Shown here one piece after another: positions 43,967 to 53,766 of a stretch of DNA of 64,000 bases. The DNA comes from CAIVVT01 sp963838205 (GTDB lineage: Bacteria; Acidobacteriota; Terriglobia; Bryobacterales; Bryobacteraceae): positions 21,146-85,145 of the forward strand of contig CAWIQF010000024.1 in the NCBI GenBank assembly GCA_963838205.1, in the 5' to 3' direction. Within the stretch, counting starts at the first letter, position 1. Each line of letters opens with the position of its first letter. A model generated the notes under the pieces. The model saw nothing but the letters and a program-made list of their open reading frames with translations, was not told the origin of the DNA and did no database searches. Made by a program: the position numbers and the translations under genes.

Positions 43967-45487
43967 CTAGAGTTCCCAACCCTTCCTGTATTCGCGGTAC
44001 AGGTACTTGTTGGCTTCCGGAACATTTGTGATCTTCATGTTTTGAGCGTCCCACTCAATGCGCTTGCCAACCCGGCAGGCGATCGCGCCGAGGTTGAAGG
44101 CTTCCGCAATGGGGCCGGCGTGCAGGAACTCGGCCTCCGAGGGTTTGCCGCCGCGGCAGGCCGCGATCCAGTCCGTGAATGCGCGCGGCTGTTCGTCGCG
44201 GTCGCGGCGCTGGTGCGGCGCGGGTTGCGAGCCTTGGTAAGCCCGCATCTTCTTTTCCGGGATGAGCTGTGGATCCTCAATCAGGAATCCCGCCAGAATC
44301 TTGCCCTTGTCGCCGACGAACATCATCCCCTCGGCGGCCAACTCCCGATTGTCTTCGTACAATTCCTCGGGTGTGGGCGGCTTCATGCCGCCGTCGTGCC
44401 ACCACAAATCGACGGGGCCGAACTCATCCCGCGCCGCGAATTTGAAGCGGATGGTCGAGGCCAGCGGGAACGAATAATCGTTCTTGATTTTTGTGCTGAC
44501 CTGATCGACGAGCGTGCAGGCGCTGCTGTACGTCGCTTCGACGCTGACCGGAGCGGCCAGCTTGAGCGTCCGGAAGACCACCCACAGGCTGTAATGGCCC
44601 ATGTCCGCGATAGAGCCGCCGCCGAAGTCGTACCAGCCGCGAAAGACCGCGTTGGTGTAGTGCGGGCTATAGGGGCGGTCGAGCGTCGGTCCGAGCCACA
44701 GGTCCCAATCGAGACCTTCCGGCACGGGCGGCCGATCCTCCGGCACAGTCAGGTACTGCGGCCAGACCGGCCGATTGGACCAGTTGTGGACCGCGCGCAA
44801 ATTGCCGATCGCGCCGTCCTTGATCCAGCTCATCACCTGATCCATCGAACCGTGGTAGTTCCAGGGAATGAAGTGCGTCGCGACCTTGGTTTGCCGGGCC
44901 GTCTCGATCACCTTGCGCGCTTCGTCCACGCGATTCGCGATGGGCTTGTGCATCGTCACATGCTTGCCCTTCTTCATCGCGGCAATTGAAATCGTGGCGT
45001 GCAGGTGGTCGGGCGTCATGATTTTCACGGCGTCCAGGTCCTTCTGCTGCTCCAACAATTCGCGGAAATCGGCGTAAGTGGCGCAGCCTTTGTAATTGTC
45101 CGAGGCGCGCTTGGCGGCGTAGTAAGTCTCGACGATTTCGCGGCCGATTTCGCGTCCTCCGGGAATCCCGTCGATCCCTTCGTGCCAGTCGGATTTGCCG
45201 AGGAACTCCCGAATGTCGTTCCGCAGGCCGAACTTGTCCCAGTCCACGTAGTTGTTGCTGCCGCGGTTGGGATCGCACGTGGCGACGACCTGAATATCGT
45301 CGTTCTTCAGCATCGGCAGCAGCTCGCGGATGCCCTGCGTGCCCACGCCAATGTAAGCGACGGTCAGTTTGTCGCTCGGGGCGACGAAGTTGGTTCCTCC
45401 CAGAACATGGCGCGGAACGATGGTAAAAGCGGCGGCGGTGGTGGCGGCCGTGGTGAGGAATGTGCGGCGATTCTGATCGGATGACAT
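43967..45487 (-). CDS. Tat-exported Gfo/Idh/MocA family oxidoreductase
   Basis: 506 residues with a twin-arginine leader (QNRRTFLTTAATTAAAFTIV). The NAD(P)-binding Rossmann start is KLTVAYIGVGTQGIRELLPM, followed by VVATCDPN. The dehydrogenase block contains VKIMTPDHLHATISIAAMKK GKHVTMHKPIANRVDEARKV, where the Lys in HKPIA is the usual catalytic-region residue, and GSMDQVMSWIKDGAIGNLRA. The C-terminal half has the WYDFGGGSIADMGHYSLWVV segment. Such exported members often bind NAD tightly and act on glycosides. An AGGAG ribosome-binding site precedes the ATG. It stands alone, without an adjacent sugar-isomerase partner. Confidence 0.92.
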   Translation of the reverse strand: MSSDQNRRTFLTTAATTAAAFTIVPRHVLGGTNFVAPSDKLTVAYIGVGTQGIRELLPMLKNDDIQVVATCDPNRGSNNYVDWDKFGLRNDIREFLGKSDWHEGIDGIPGGREIGREIVETYYAAKRASDNYKGCATYADFRELLEQQKDLDAVKIMTPDHLHATISIAAMKKGKHVTMHKPIANRVDEARKVIETARQTKVATHFIPWNYHGSMDQVMSWIKDGAIGNLRAVHNWSNRPVWPQYLTVPEDRPPVPEGLDWDLWLGPTLDRPYSPHYTNAVFRGWYDFGGGSIADMGHYSLWVVFRTLKLAAPVSVEATYSSACTLVDQVSTKIKNDYSFPLASTIRFKFAARDEFGPVDLWWHDGGMKPPTPEELYEDNRELAAEGMMFVGDKGKILAGFLIEDPQLIPEKKMRAYQGSQPAPHQRRDRDEQPRAFTDWIAACRGGKPSEAEFLHAGPIAEAFNLGAIACRVGKRIEWDAQNMKITNVPEANKYLYREYRKGWEL

Positions 45488-45719
45488 GAGGATCTCCTAG
45501 CGCGATGGATCACCAATACTCTACTCCCGCCGGAGTCCGGTCGGGATGCACGAGCCGCGGAGTGCGATGAACCAGGCGCGGTGTGGGCAGTGAGTTCGTT
45601 CCACGGTGTGCGCGGATCGGGCGCCCGGCTCCGTTCAGGCCATGGCCGTGAGCAGGCGCGCAGGCTGATACGATAGAACCATTCGGGTATCCCGAATCCT
45701 CAGGAGGGTAGATTATCGC

Positions 45720-46328
45720 ATGGTCGAAGTCGGGCTGACCTCCAGCTCACTGGTTGCGGTGCTCCTCTTGCTGGTGATCCCGCTGGTCGCCTATCTGTGG
45801 AAGCGCCGTCAACGGCCGGTCTATTTGGTTTTCTCCTGCCTCGCCATCACGGCCCTGTGGTATGTCTCGCGGAGTTCGATTCATGAGGCCTCTCATGTGC
45901 TCGGATACATCGCCTCCGGCGCGCCGGCGACATCGCTGAAAGTAGTTCCGTACTCCTGGGAGGGCTTCTTCGCGCAGAGCTTCACGGTCCAGGGAGTCAC
46001 GGGGACGCACTGGCAGCGGTTGATCCAGCTCGCCGCCCCGTCCCTTGTGGATGGGCTGTTCATGCTGCTGGGAAGCTGGCTGTTCCACTGGCGGCACAAG
46101 TTTCCGCCGTCGGTGGGCGGGCTCGTTTTGATGCTCACCTACCTGCGCGCGCTGTGCGATCTGGTGATCAACTACATGGGCGGCGTACTCTCCAACTCGG
46201 GCGACTTTCAGCAGTTGCTTAGCGGTTATCCGCCTGTCGCCATTCACGTCTGCACGTGGGTCCTCATCCTGCTGGGCCTTCTGGGAACTTGGTCGGAGAT
46301 CGGGTTGGCCCGGCCCGTCGATCAGTAA
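45720..46328 (+). CDS. Integral membrane protein with an HExxH motif (M50-like candidate)
   Basis: 202 residues, preceded by AGGAGGG. Hydrophobic segments include SLVAVLLLLVIPLVAYLW, VYLVFSCLAITALWYVS, LVDGLFMLLGSWLFHWR, VGGLVLMLTYLRALCDLVIN and VAIHVCTWVLILLGLLGTW. Immediately after the second helix lies RSSIHEASHVLGYIASGAPA, with HEASH a zinc-protease HExxH motif next to a membrane helix, as in site-2-type or M50-like proteases. The second M50 motif (LDG-type) is not obvious; LVDGLF at about residue 112 is a loose candidate. The function is therefore only suggested. Confidence 0.65.
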   Translation: MVEVGLTSSSLVAVLLLLVIPLVAYLWKRRQRPVYLVFSCLAITALWYVSRSSIHEASHVLGYIASGAPATSLKVVPYSWEGFFAQSFTVQGVTGTHWQRLIQLAAPSLVDGLFMLLGSWLFHWRHKFPPSVGGLVLMLTYLRALCDLVINYMGGVLSNSGDFQQLLSGYPPVAIHVCTWVLILLGLLGTWSEIGLARPVDQ

Positions 46329-46334
46329 GGGCCG

Positions 46335-47363
46335 TCAGATTTCGATCACCACTTTGCCGAACTGCTGCTTGCCTTCCAGGCGTTCGTGGGCCGCACGGAT
46401 TTCGTTCATCGGGTAGACCGAATCGACGACCGCGTGCACCGAGCCGTCGAACACCAGCCGCAACACGCGATGCAATTCCCCCAGCGTGCCCATGAATGAG
46501 CCCAGCAGCGTCTGCTGCTTGCTGAATAGAAATCGGAGATCGAGCGCGACGTCGTAGCCCGTGGTCGCGCCGCACGTTACCAGCCGTCCTGAAGGCGCGA
46601 GACATTCCCGGCTGCGGTCCCACGTGGCCGATCCGACGTGTTCGAACACCACGTCCACGCCGCGCTTGGCGGTGAGCCGGCGGACTTCGGTGGTGACCTG
46701 ATCACGGTAGTGGTTGAGGACGAAGTCAGCGCCGAGTTCCTGGCAGCGCGCCATCTTTTCTTCGCTGCCCGCGGTGGCGATGACGCGGCAGTGATGCCAT
46801 TTCGCCAGTTGGATGGCGGCCATGCCGACGCCGCTCGAACCGGCGAGCACCAGCACATCCTCGCCCGGCTGCAGTCTGGCCCGCGTCATCAACATGTGCC
46901 AGGCCGTGACGAAAACCAGCGGCGCGGCGGCGGCGTGCTGATAGTCGAGTGAATCGGGGATCGGAATCACGGCGTACTCAGGCGCGTTGACCAGTTCGCG
47001 GTCGACGCCCGGCGCGCCGGTTCCGAATAGCGTGTACGAGTGGCACTCGTTATCGCGGCCTTCCAGGCACGCCAGGCATTGGCGGCAGCTGAGGCCGGGC
47101 CCGAGCAGCACGCGCTGCCCCGGCTGCACGCGCCGGCACAGTTCGCCGACTGCCACGACTTCTCCCGCCGCGTCGCTGCCGAGAATGTGCGGGAAGCTGA
47201 ACTTCGCGCCCGGAATTCCGCTGCGGACGAACAGGTCGAGATGATTCAACGCCGCCGCGCGCACTCTCACCAGCACTTCGTCGGCGCGCAGTTGGGGTTC
47301 CGCAATGTCGGTGTATTCGAGAACCTCGGGACCCCCGTGGGCGTGGATTTGGACCGCTTTCAT
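46335..47363 (-). CDS. Zinc-binding alcohol dehydrogenase (MDR) family protein
   Basis: 342 residues from ATG 47363 (MKAVQIHAHGGPEVLEYTDI). Upstream in-frame sequence to 47486 has no family similarity. The structural zinc cysteines lie in LSCRQCLACLEGRDNECHSY, preceded by the GroES-like block FPHILGSDAAGEVVAVGE. The Rossmann domain shows VLVLAGSSGVGMAAIQLAKW, and VFEHVGSATWDRSRECL follows. The 'GPEVLEYTDI' start places it near quinone-oxidoreductase-like or crotonyl-CoA-reductase-like zinc MDRs. The substrate is unknown. It is convergent with the membrane protein, the stops lying 6 bp apart. Confidence 0.9.
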   Translation of the reverse strand: MKAVQIHAHGGPEVLEYTDIAEPQLRADEVLVRVRAAALNHLDLFVRSGIPGAKFSFPHILGSDAAGEVVAVGELCRRVQPGQRVLLGPGLSCRQCLACLEGRDNECHSYTLFGTGAPGVDRELVNAPEYAVIPIPDSLDYQHAAAAPLVFVTAWHMLMTRARLQPGEDVLVLAGSSGVGMAAIQLAKWHHCRVIATAGSEEKMARCQELGADFVLNHYRDQVTTEVRRLTAKRGVDVVFEHVGSATWDRSRECLAPSGRLVTCGATTGYDVALDLRFLFSKQQTLLGSFMGTLGELHRVLRLVFDGSVHAVVDSVYPMNEIRAAHERLEGKQQFGKVVIEI

Positions 47364-47446
47364 GCACGACCTCCTGTCAGCACCGCACGCGCGTGGCGCG
47401 TCCGCAACGGGGCGTATTGCGCGTACCCGGCCAACCGCTCCATCGA

Positions 47447-48856
47447 TTAATGATCCCGCAGCGAATCGTCGATGCGCACGCGCCACTTGCGGGCGTCATC
47501 CAGAATGGCGCTGGCGTCAAGCGTCATCGGTATGCGGTCGCGCACCGTGAAGCCGCCTTCGATCACCACGTCGCGCACGTCGCTCGCCCTAAGCGAGTAC
47601 ACCAGCATCGAGTACGGGTCGTGGGCCGGAACGGCGTGGGGCGCGGTCGTATCCAGGGTGATGAAATCGGCGCGCTTGCCCGGTTCCAGTGATCCGATCT
47701 CGGCCTCCATGCCCAGCGCCTTCGCGCCGCCAATGGTCGCCATTTCGAAGGCCTGGATCGCTGGCAGCGCCCGCGGGTTGACCTGCGTGACCTTCGCCAG
47801 TTTAGCGGCGAGGTCGAGTTCCTCCAGCAGGTCCATGTCGTTGTTCGAACCCGCGGGCCCATCGGTGCCCAACCCGACGGCCAAGCCGGCGGCGAGCATC
47901 GCCGTCACGGGCGCGACGCCGCTGGCGAGCTTCATGTTGCTCGACGGACAATGCGCGATGCCGACGTGCAGCAGCGCGAGAGCAGCCAGGTCGCCTGGCG
48001 TGAGCCACACGCCGTGCGCGCAGATCGTGCGCCGTGCTACGGCGCCGATGGAAATAAGATACTGAGCCGGCGTGAGGCCGTGCTGAGCGACCGAATCGTC
48101 ATTCTCTTTTTTTGTTTCGGAGACGTGAATCAGCAATGGGACGGAGTATTTGTCGGCCAGTGCGCGCGCGGCCTTCAGCGTCTCCGGCGAGTTGGTGTAA
48201 AGCGCGTGCGGCGCGACGGCCGGCGTGATCAGCGCGTCGTTCCGGTACTCGCGGATGAAGCGCTCGGTGAATGCCAGCGCCGCTTGCGGCGTATCGTTGT
48301 CCGGGGCAGGGAAGCCGACGATGGTTTCGCCCAGCACGCCGCGCATGCCGGCATCGCGCGTGATGCGAGCCACTTCGTTCTCGAAGTAATACATGTCGGC
48401 GTACGTCGTGATGCCGCCGAGCATCATCTCGAGCACGCCCAGCCGTGTGCCGGCACGAACGAATTCGAATGTGACATTCTTCTTTTCGGCGGGAAAGATG
48501 TAGTGGTCCAGCCAATCCTGCAGGCTGCGGTCGTCGGCGATGCCACGCAGCAGGCTCATGGCGGCGTGGGCGTGGGTGTTGATCAGGCCGGGCGTGAGGA
48601 TCGCATCGGGCCGACTCAGGCGCAGCTTAGGGGTGTAGAGGAACTCCAGTTTCGTGCGCGCGCCGACGGCGAGAATGCGCCCGTCCTTCACGGCGATGGC
48701 CGCGTCATGGAGCACATCGCGGTGAGCGTTCATCGTGACCACCGTGCCGGCGGAGACCAGAATGTCGGCCGGTTCGGCGGCCCACAGAGGCGACGCAAGC
48801 AACGACGCGAACAACGCCACGAGACTGACGGTCGCGGCGCGCGACCAATGCGCCAC
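47447..48856 (-). CDS. Secreted amidohydrolase (TRZ/ATZ, MTA/SAH-deaminase-like)
   Basis: 469 residues if started at GTG 48856, which gives a good signal peptide (AHWSRAATVSLVALFASLLA with SPLWA, then AEP). The frame stays open to 49129, and an ATG at 49060 could extend it through the 12 bp repeats. The metal sites are those of the ATZ/TRZ/MtaD group: LINTHAHAAMSLLRGIADD (HxH), HVSET, TICAHGVWL and GLGTDGPAGSNNDMDLLEEL. The group deaminates or dechlorinates amino-purine and triazine rings and S-adenosylhomocysteine, so a nucleoside or base deaminase is likely. It lies downstream of cytidine deaminase on the same strand, which fits nucleoside salvage. Confidence 0.85.
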   Translation of the reverse strand: MAHWSRAATVSLVALFASLLASPLWAAEPADILVSAGTVVTMNAHRDVLHDAAIAVKDGRILAVGARTKLEFLYTPKLRLSRPDAILTPGLINTHAHAAMSLLRGIADDRSLQDWLDHYIFPAEKKNVTFEFVRAGTRLGVLEMMLGGITTYADMYYFENEVARITRDAGMRGVLGETIVGFPAPDNDTPQAALAFTERFIREYRNDALITPAVAPHALYTNSPETLKAARALADKYSVPLLIHVSETKKENDDSVAQHGLTPAQYLISIGAVARRTICAHGVWLTPGDLAALALLHVGIAHCPSSNMKLASGVAPVTAMLAAGLAVGLGTDGPAGSNNDMDLLEELDLAAKLAKVTQVNPRALPAIQAFEMATIGGAKALGMEAEIGSLEPGKRADFITLDTTAPHAVPAHDPYSMLVYSLRASDVRDVVIEGGFTVRDRIPMTLDASAILDDARKWRVRIDDSLRDH

Positions 48857-48973
48857 CGTGCGTGGCGGTCTTGCCGCGGGGCGCGCGGGATCATTGCGCC
48901 GTGCCGCTGAGGAATGCGCGCACGCAGGGGTCGTTAGCGCGGGCTGCGAGCGTCCGCCGCAGCGGCGCTTCCC

Positions 48974-49033
48974 GATTGTTCCAGGCATTGTTTCAAACAT
49001 TGTTTCGAGCATCGCTTCAAGCATTGTTTCAAG
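48974..49033. repeat. Five tandem 12 bp units between cdd and the amidohydrolase
   Basis: On the plus strand the units are GATTGTTCCAGG, CATTGTTTCAAA, CATTGTTTCGAG, CATCGCTTCAAG and CATTGTTTCAAG. Read on the minus strand in the amidohydrolase frame, they would encode LETM, LEAM, LETM, FETM and PGTI. The multiple-of-three unit keeps the frame open whatever the copy number. Confidence 0.8.
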
Positions 49034-49040
49034 CTTTTGT

Positions 49041-49427
49041 TTAGGCCAGTGACTGTGCATCGAACGGCTCCGGGAAAAGGTCTCGCAACTGGAACGTGAG
49101 GGTGTCGCCGGCGGCGTTGCCGAGCACAATCGGAATGTCGCCGCAGAGATCCCAGAGCACCTGGCGGCATGCCCCGCAGGGCGGCGTCAGGCGTGTGGCG
49201 GCGGTAGCGATGGCCAGGCGTCGAAAGCGGCGCGCCCCGCCGGCAACCGCGGCAAATACAGATGTCCGCTCGGCGCAGATGGTCAGGCTATAGCTGGAAG
49301 ATTCAATATTGCAGCCGCCGAAAATCCGACCGTCGTCGCACTCGATCGCCGCACCGACCAGGAAGCCGGAGAAGGGGGCGCGCGCATTCTGGCGGGCGGT
49401 GAAGGCGGCTGCGAGAAGCGGGTCCAT
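49041..49427 (-). CDS. cdd: Cytidine deaminase
   Basis: 128 residues from ATG 49427 (MDPLLAAAFTARQNARAPFS GFLVGAA). The zinc-site motifs are TICAERTSVFAAVAGG (Cys-Ala-Glu, with the catalytic Glu) and PPCGACRQVLWDL, giving three Cys ligands, the tetrameric CDA type. It deaminates cytidine and deoxycytidine to uridine and deoxyuridine for salvage. The substrate-binding GGCNIESSSYSLT block is intact. It is divergent from the GH43-like gene, with a 75 bp shared upstream region. A much longer open frame continues upstream antisense to that gene and is not considered coding. Confidence 0.95.
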   Translation of the reverse strand: MDPLLAAAFTARQNARAPFSGFLVGAAIECDDGRIFGGCNIESSSYSLTICAERTSVFAAVAGGARRFRRLAIATAATRLTPPCGACRQVLWDLCGDIPIVLGNAAGDTLTFQLRDLFPEPFDAQSLA

Positions 49428-49502
49428 GCAAAGTCCATTGTCCAACGGATGCGCGGCGGCGTGGCGGGCCGCGCGAATGGGATAGGCTGATTTCAACTGC
49501 AT

Positions 49503-50567
49503 ATGATCCTTCGAACTCCTGCTATTTGCCTGTTCGCGCTCGCGCTGGCCGCTCACTCTCAGCCCGCGAAAGCGCCCCAGCCGTCCGCTTTCCGGCCTGG
49601 AGAAACCTGGCTGGACACGGCGGGCCACCCGATCCAGGCCCACAGCGCCGGCATCCTGCTGCACCACGGAGTTTACTACTGGTACGGCGAAGACAAAACG
49701 CTCGGCAACTTCAACCGGACCGGTGTCTCCGCGTACTCCTCGCGCGATCTGTACAACTGGACGCGCGTGGGCGTGGTCCTGCCGAAGGAGGCCCTGCCCG
49801 AGCAGTTCCGCGACCACGGCATCTGCGAGCGGCCCAAGGTGATTTACTGTCCGAAGACGCGCCAGTTCGTGATGTGGATGCATCTCGACAGCGCCGATTA
49901 CAGCGTCGCGAGCGCCGGCGTGGCCACCGCGGACAAGCCTGAGGGCCCGTTCAAATTCTTCGGTTATTCGCGCCCCATCCGCTATGATTTCGGCTACCCG
50001 GCCAACGACCGCACGCGCCAGCAAGAGCTCGGCAGCACGTTTCGCGATATGAATCTGTTTGTCGATGACGACGGCCAGGCTTACGTGTTTTACGCCGCTG
50101 AAGGAAACCCGACGATGTACGTCAGCCGTCTGAACGCGGATTTCACGGGAGTGGAAACGCCCTCGGTCGAGGGAAAAACGTGGGCCCGCATTCTGGTGAA
50201 GCAGAGCCGCGAAGCGCCCGCGCCGTTCCGCTACAAGGACCGCTACTACCTGATCACGTCCGGCACCAGCGGCTGGGCTCCCAATGCCGCCACCTATGCC
50301 GTCGCCGCCAACATTCTTGGTCCGTACATCGTGAAGGGCAATCCGTGCGTGGGCCCGGACGCCGCGACGACGTTCCATTCGCAGAGCACATTCGTGCTGC
50401 CTGCGCCGGGCAACAGGCCGGGCGCATTCATCTTCATGGCGGACCGCTGGTTTGAAAAAAACCTCGTGGACTCGCGCTACGTCTGGCTGCCTTTGCAAGT
50501 GCACGACGACGCCACGCTCACGCTCGAGTGGCGCGACCAGTGGGACCTTTCCGTGTTCGACAAATAG
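49503..50567 (+). CDS. Secreted glycoside hydrolase family 43-like protein
   Basis: 354 residues with a signal peptide (LRTPAICLFALALAAHSQPA). The mature protein has the features of a five-bladed beta-propeller GH43: an early AHSAGILLHHGVYYWYGEDK (catalytic-base region), YSSRDLYNWTRVGVVL, RPKVIYCPKTRQFVMWMH, RDMNLFVDDDGQAYVFYAAE and SREAPAPFRYKDRYYLITSG T. The Glu in SREAPAPF is a candidate general acid. It probably releases arabinose, xylose or galactose from polysaccharide. The specific activity cannot be told. It neighbours another glycosidase-like gene on the opposite strand. Confidence 0.82.
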   Translation: MILRTPAICLFALALAAHSQPAKAPQPSAFRPGETWLDTAGHPIQAHSAGILLHHGVYYWYGEDKTLGNFNRTGVSAYSSRDLYNWTRVGVVLPKEALPEQFRDHGICERPKVIYCPKTRQFVMWMHLDSADYSVASAGVATADKPEGPFKFFGYSRPIRYDFGYPANDRTRQQELGSTFRDMNLFVDDDGQAYVFYAAEGNPTMYVSRLNADFTGVETPSVEGKTWARILVKQSREAPAPFRYKDRYYLITSGTSGWAPNAATYAVAANILGPYIVKGNPCVGPDAATTFHSQSTFVLPAPGNRPGAFIFMADRWFEKNLVDSRYVWLPLQVHDDATLTLEWRDQWDLSVFDK

Positions 50568-50591
50568 TCCGCGCGCCCGCCGGTCCGGGCT

Positions 50592-53500
50592 CTACTTGGC
50601 CGGAGTCGATTCCAACCTGTAAGCGAAAACACCGCGCTCGTGATGCAACGCCGGCTCGCCACTCTCCATGGTGACGGGGACGGTTTTCAGAACGTGGCCG
50701 TTGATGTCGAGCGCCTGCGCCGGCCCAACAGCGGCCGGCATCGCGAGTCGTTTCGGGATCCGGATCAGGCCCGCCTCGCTTTCCGGCAGCGGCATCAGCA
50801 CCGTGGCTTGGCCATCCCGGGTCAAACGGTACCCGACGCCGCGGCCGCGCTCGTTTACGTACTCGCCGCCGGGCCCGGCGGACCACTCAACGACCACACC
50901 ACCCTTGCGCTCAATGGCCGCCGTGATGCCATTTTCCGCGCCGGGGACGTGCGCGTAGAAACCGTACGGTGGCAGCACGCGGTCGCCCGTGTGCCAGTCA
51001 GCCGTGCCGCGATTCACCCACACGTCGCCCCCATTCGTCCAGCGCACATGCTGATGATGGATGTCGGCGTTGACGAATTCGACCGACTCGATGCGCTGGC
51101 CCGCGAGCGCCCGCATCAGCTCGTGGAGCAGCCAGTATTTGCGAACAACGTTGCGGTTGAACGGGTTCGCGACCATCGCCGGATGGCCCGTCAGGACCTC
51201 GGTCGCGATGTAGTCGTCGCTGTAAATGCCATGCGTCGCCGGGTCGAGGCTCGCCGGCGTAGCGGTCGGGATAGCCCGCGCCGTGGAGGATGAAGCGGTC
51301 GTGGTAGGCCGCGTCGAGCCACGGGATGCGCTCCGCGTCGGCCGCCTTGACGTGCAGGGTGAAGCCGCGCGACGTGTCGGGGTCGATGCGCAGGTGCTGG
51401 GCCTGCGCGCCGTCGAGCCAGCCGATCAACTGATCGTGGCCCGCTTCGGAGATCGTCGGAGCGTTGTTGCCCAGATAGTCGCGGATCCAGGCGAAGGTCT
51501 CGCCCCAACTTCGGCGCGTCACCGTGCGGTCGATGAATTGCCCGTCGCTGGTCCAATAATCGTACGGACTGATGGACGACCAGACGTCGATGAAATAAGC
51601 CGTCGGCGCAAATCCGTCGCGGATGAGCTTCAGGTTGCGCTCGACAAACGGCCGCAAGCGGTCGGGCCGCGAGCGGTAGCTCTGGACATTGGGGCCGTAG
51701 CGGAACCAGGCCAAATGCGGCTCGCCCTCGCGCGTGAAAGCGATATTCGAGTAGCTGAAACCGTCGGCGTCGGGATAGAAGTCGATGTAGTTGTCGTGCG
51801 GCGCGAACAGCACCCCGTTCTGTTTGCAGACGTCCGCGAGGTGGCGGAACTCCTCCAGGGTCCCTTCCTTAGGGCTGGGTGGAAAAATGTCCGGCAGCCG
51901 GTAATCGTAGCCCCAGCGCTGCCAATTGTGCCAGACGACCGCGGCGTCGGTCAGGCCATAGCGGAACGCTTGCTCCAGCGCGCGCGCGCCTTCGCCGTAG
52001 CGCCCCGACCACAGGTCGAAGACGAAGCGGCCGGCGAGTTTCGGCACGCCCGCCGAGGCGCGGCGCGTGTCGATGTCGCGCCACGTCCTCACGCCTTCCC
52101 ACACGTTGGCCGCGGGGATCAGCGTAATCGTCTGCGAATGCGCGACGTCGAGCGTGTAAGTGCTGGTCGCGGGATCGACGCGCAAACGGTCGGGCGATGC
52201 GTCCACGGCTTCCACGATGGAGCCGGAAGGGAATTCGAAACCGACGTAAGAAGATGCCAGGTTGTGCCCGTCGTAGCTCATACTGAAGCGCTGCGGATCT
52301 TCGAGCACATTGCCCACGCCGCCGTAAACGCGGCGCGCTTTCTCGCTCCACGCGCCGAGAGAAACCTTCTGCAGGTAGACGCTGAGCCAGGGCTTCGCGG
52401 CGGGTGCGTGCTCGAGCCAGACGCGGCAGCGCAGAGCCTTCGATTCCACTTTGAGTTCACTCAGTAAATCGAAATCGCCGGCCCAGGAACGGAAGCTGTG
52501 CCGCAGACGATATGCGCCGTCGGTTGACTCGTCGCGCACCGCAATCAGTTCGCTGGTCGAACGCGGATCTTCCAACGCGTCGTCGAGCACTTCGGCCTGC
52601 AGGCCATGGAACATCGGTCCGCCGCGCCCGGCGGCAAAAGCGATGGTCGAGTCCAGGATGCCGCGTCGGCCGGGCCAGATCAGGACGTCGTGCCCATTCA
52701 GGCTGCCCAGCTTTTTCGGGGCCTGATTCGCTTCCGGCGGAAAGGCCGACGCGGGCGGGACAGCGCCCGTCAGTAGGACCGGCTCGCCGAAGTTGACTTG
52801 GCCGGGCGCTGCGGAGCCCTGCGTCTCGGCTTCGAATTGCAGGCTGATTGCCTGCCCGGCGAAGCGCTGGAGATCGACCTCGCTATCCTGCCAGGTCTCG
52901 GATGATGGTTTTCCTTCGAACAACACTTCGCCCGAAGGGAGCAGCCGAACCCGCGCCAGCGGCGCTGGCAGCGAGCCCGACTTCGCAGTCGAAAAGCGGA
53001 GCCGGATGGAGTTCGACGCCGGCAATTGCAGCGGGAACTCTGTCGCCGCCCAGCCGATGCGATCGCGCATCGACGGGGCGTTGGTCCCGAGGCGGACGGT
53101 GATGGATTCCATCGAGCGCCCGGCGGCCGGACGCCGCGCCTGGCCGGAGAATGCGATGGCCGGCTGCGTCTCGTACACCGGATTCGGGGCCGCGCCGAAA
53201 CTCGTGTTCTGTTCGACCCGCACATGCTCGCGGTGCAGCGGCAGCCGCCACAGCGCCAGCGCGCCGTTGGCCGCCACAGGAAACGGCTTCCACTCGACTT
53301 GCGGGTTGGCGCGCGGTGGATTGGACTGTCGCGGCAGCACCAGCAGGATCGGATGAGCCACCAGCTTGCGGCCCGCCTCTTCGAATTCCACGTAGGCGTG
53401 GATGGGGTAGTACGCGTTGTAAGTCCCCTCCGCGAATTGGACCCGGAACGCGACGCTCGCTTCCCCCTTCGCCGCGACGCTGAAAGCGACGGGGCCCGCA

Positions 53501-53766
53501 TGATCCGCGCTCCACTTGTCGGTGAGCTTCAGACGCACCGTGCCCGCGATCCGAGCGCTTCCGGAGTTGCGTATTTCGACGTCGACCGTGACCGGCGTGC
53601 CGGGGGTCTTGAAATCGGCCAAGCCGCCCGCGCCGTAGTTGCCTAACGCGGGCAGCGGAATGCTGACGGTCAGACTGCCGGCTGTGACGATGCTCGGTTC
53701 GCGAACTTGGGCGACGGCCGTGGCAAAAGGCAGGCACAGAGCAACGATTGAAATCAGGCGACGCAT
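50592..53766 (-). pseudogene. Large secreted glycosidase-like protein, interrupted by a +1 frameshift
   Basis: Starts at ATG 53766 (MRRLISIVALCLPFATAVAQ, signal peptide), with an N-terminal beta-sandwich region and a central TIM-barrel-like part: WHNWQRWGYDYRLPDIFPPS, DYRLPD and FAPTAYFIDVWSSISPYDYW with an Asp that could be the nucleophile, resembling GH101/DUF5696-type glycosidases. Coding continues to about 51255 and then switches frame to THGIYSDDYIATEVLTGHPA MVANPFNRNVVRKYWLLHEL, ending at 50592. The full span is one base more than a multiple of three, so a single extra base near 51250-51258 accounts for the break. It would be about 1057 residues if repaired. Confidence 0.7.

Noticed and set aside
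49428..50504. Upstream extension of the cytidine deaminase frame, antisense to the GH43-like gene
   Set aside because: Cytidine deaminase is complete from 49427, and the extension has no family similarity and lies opposite a well-supported gene.
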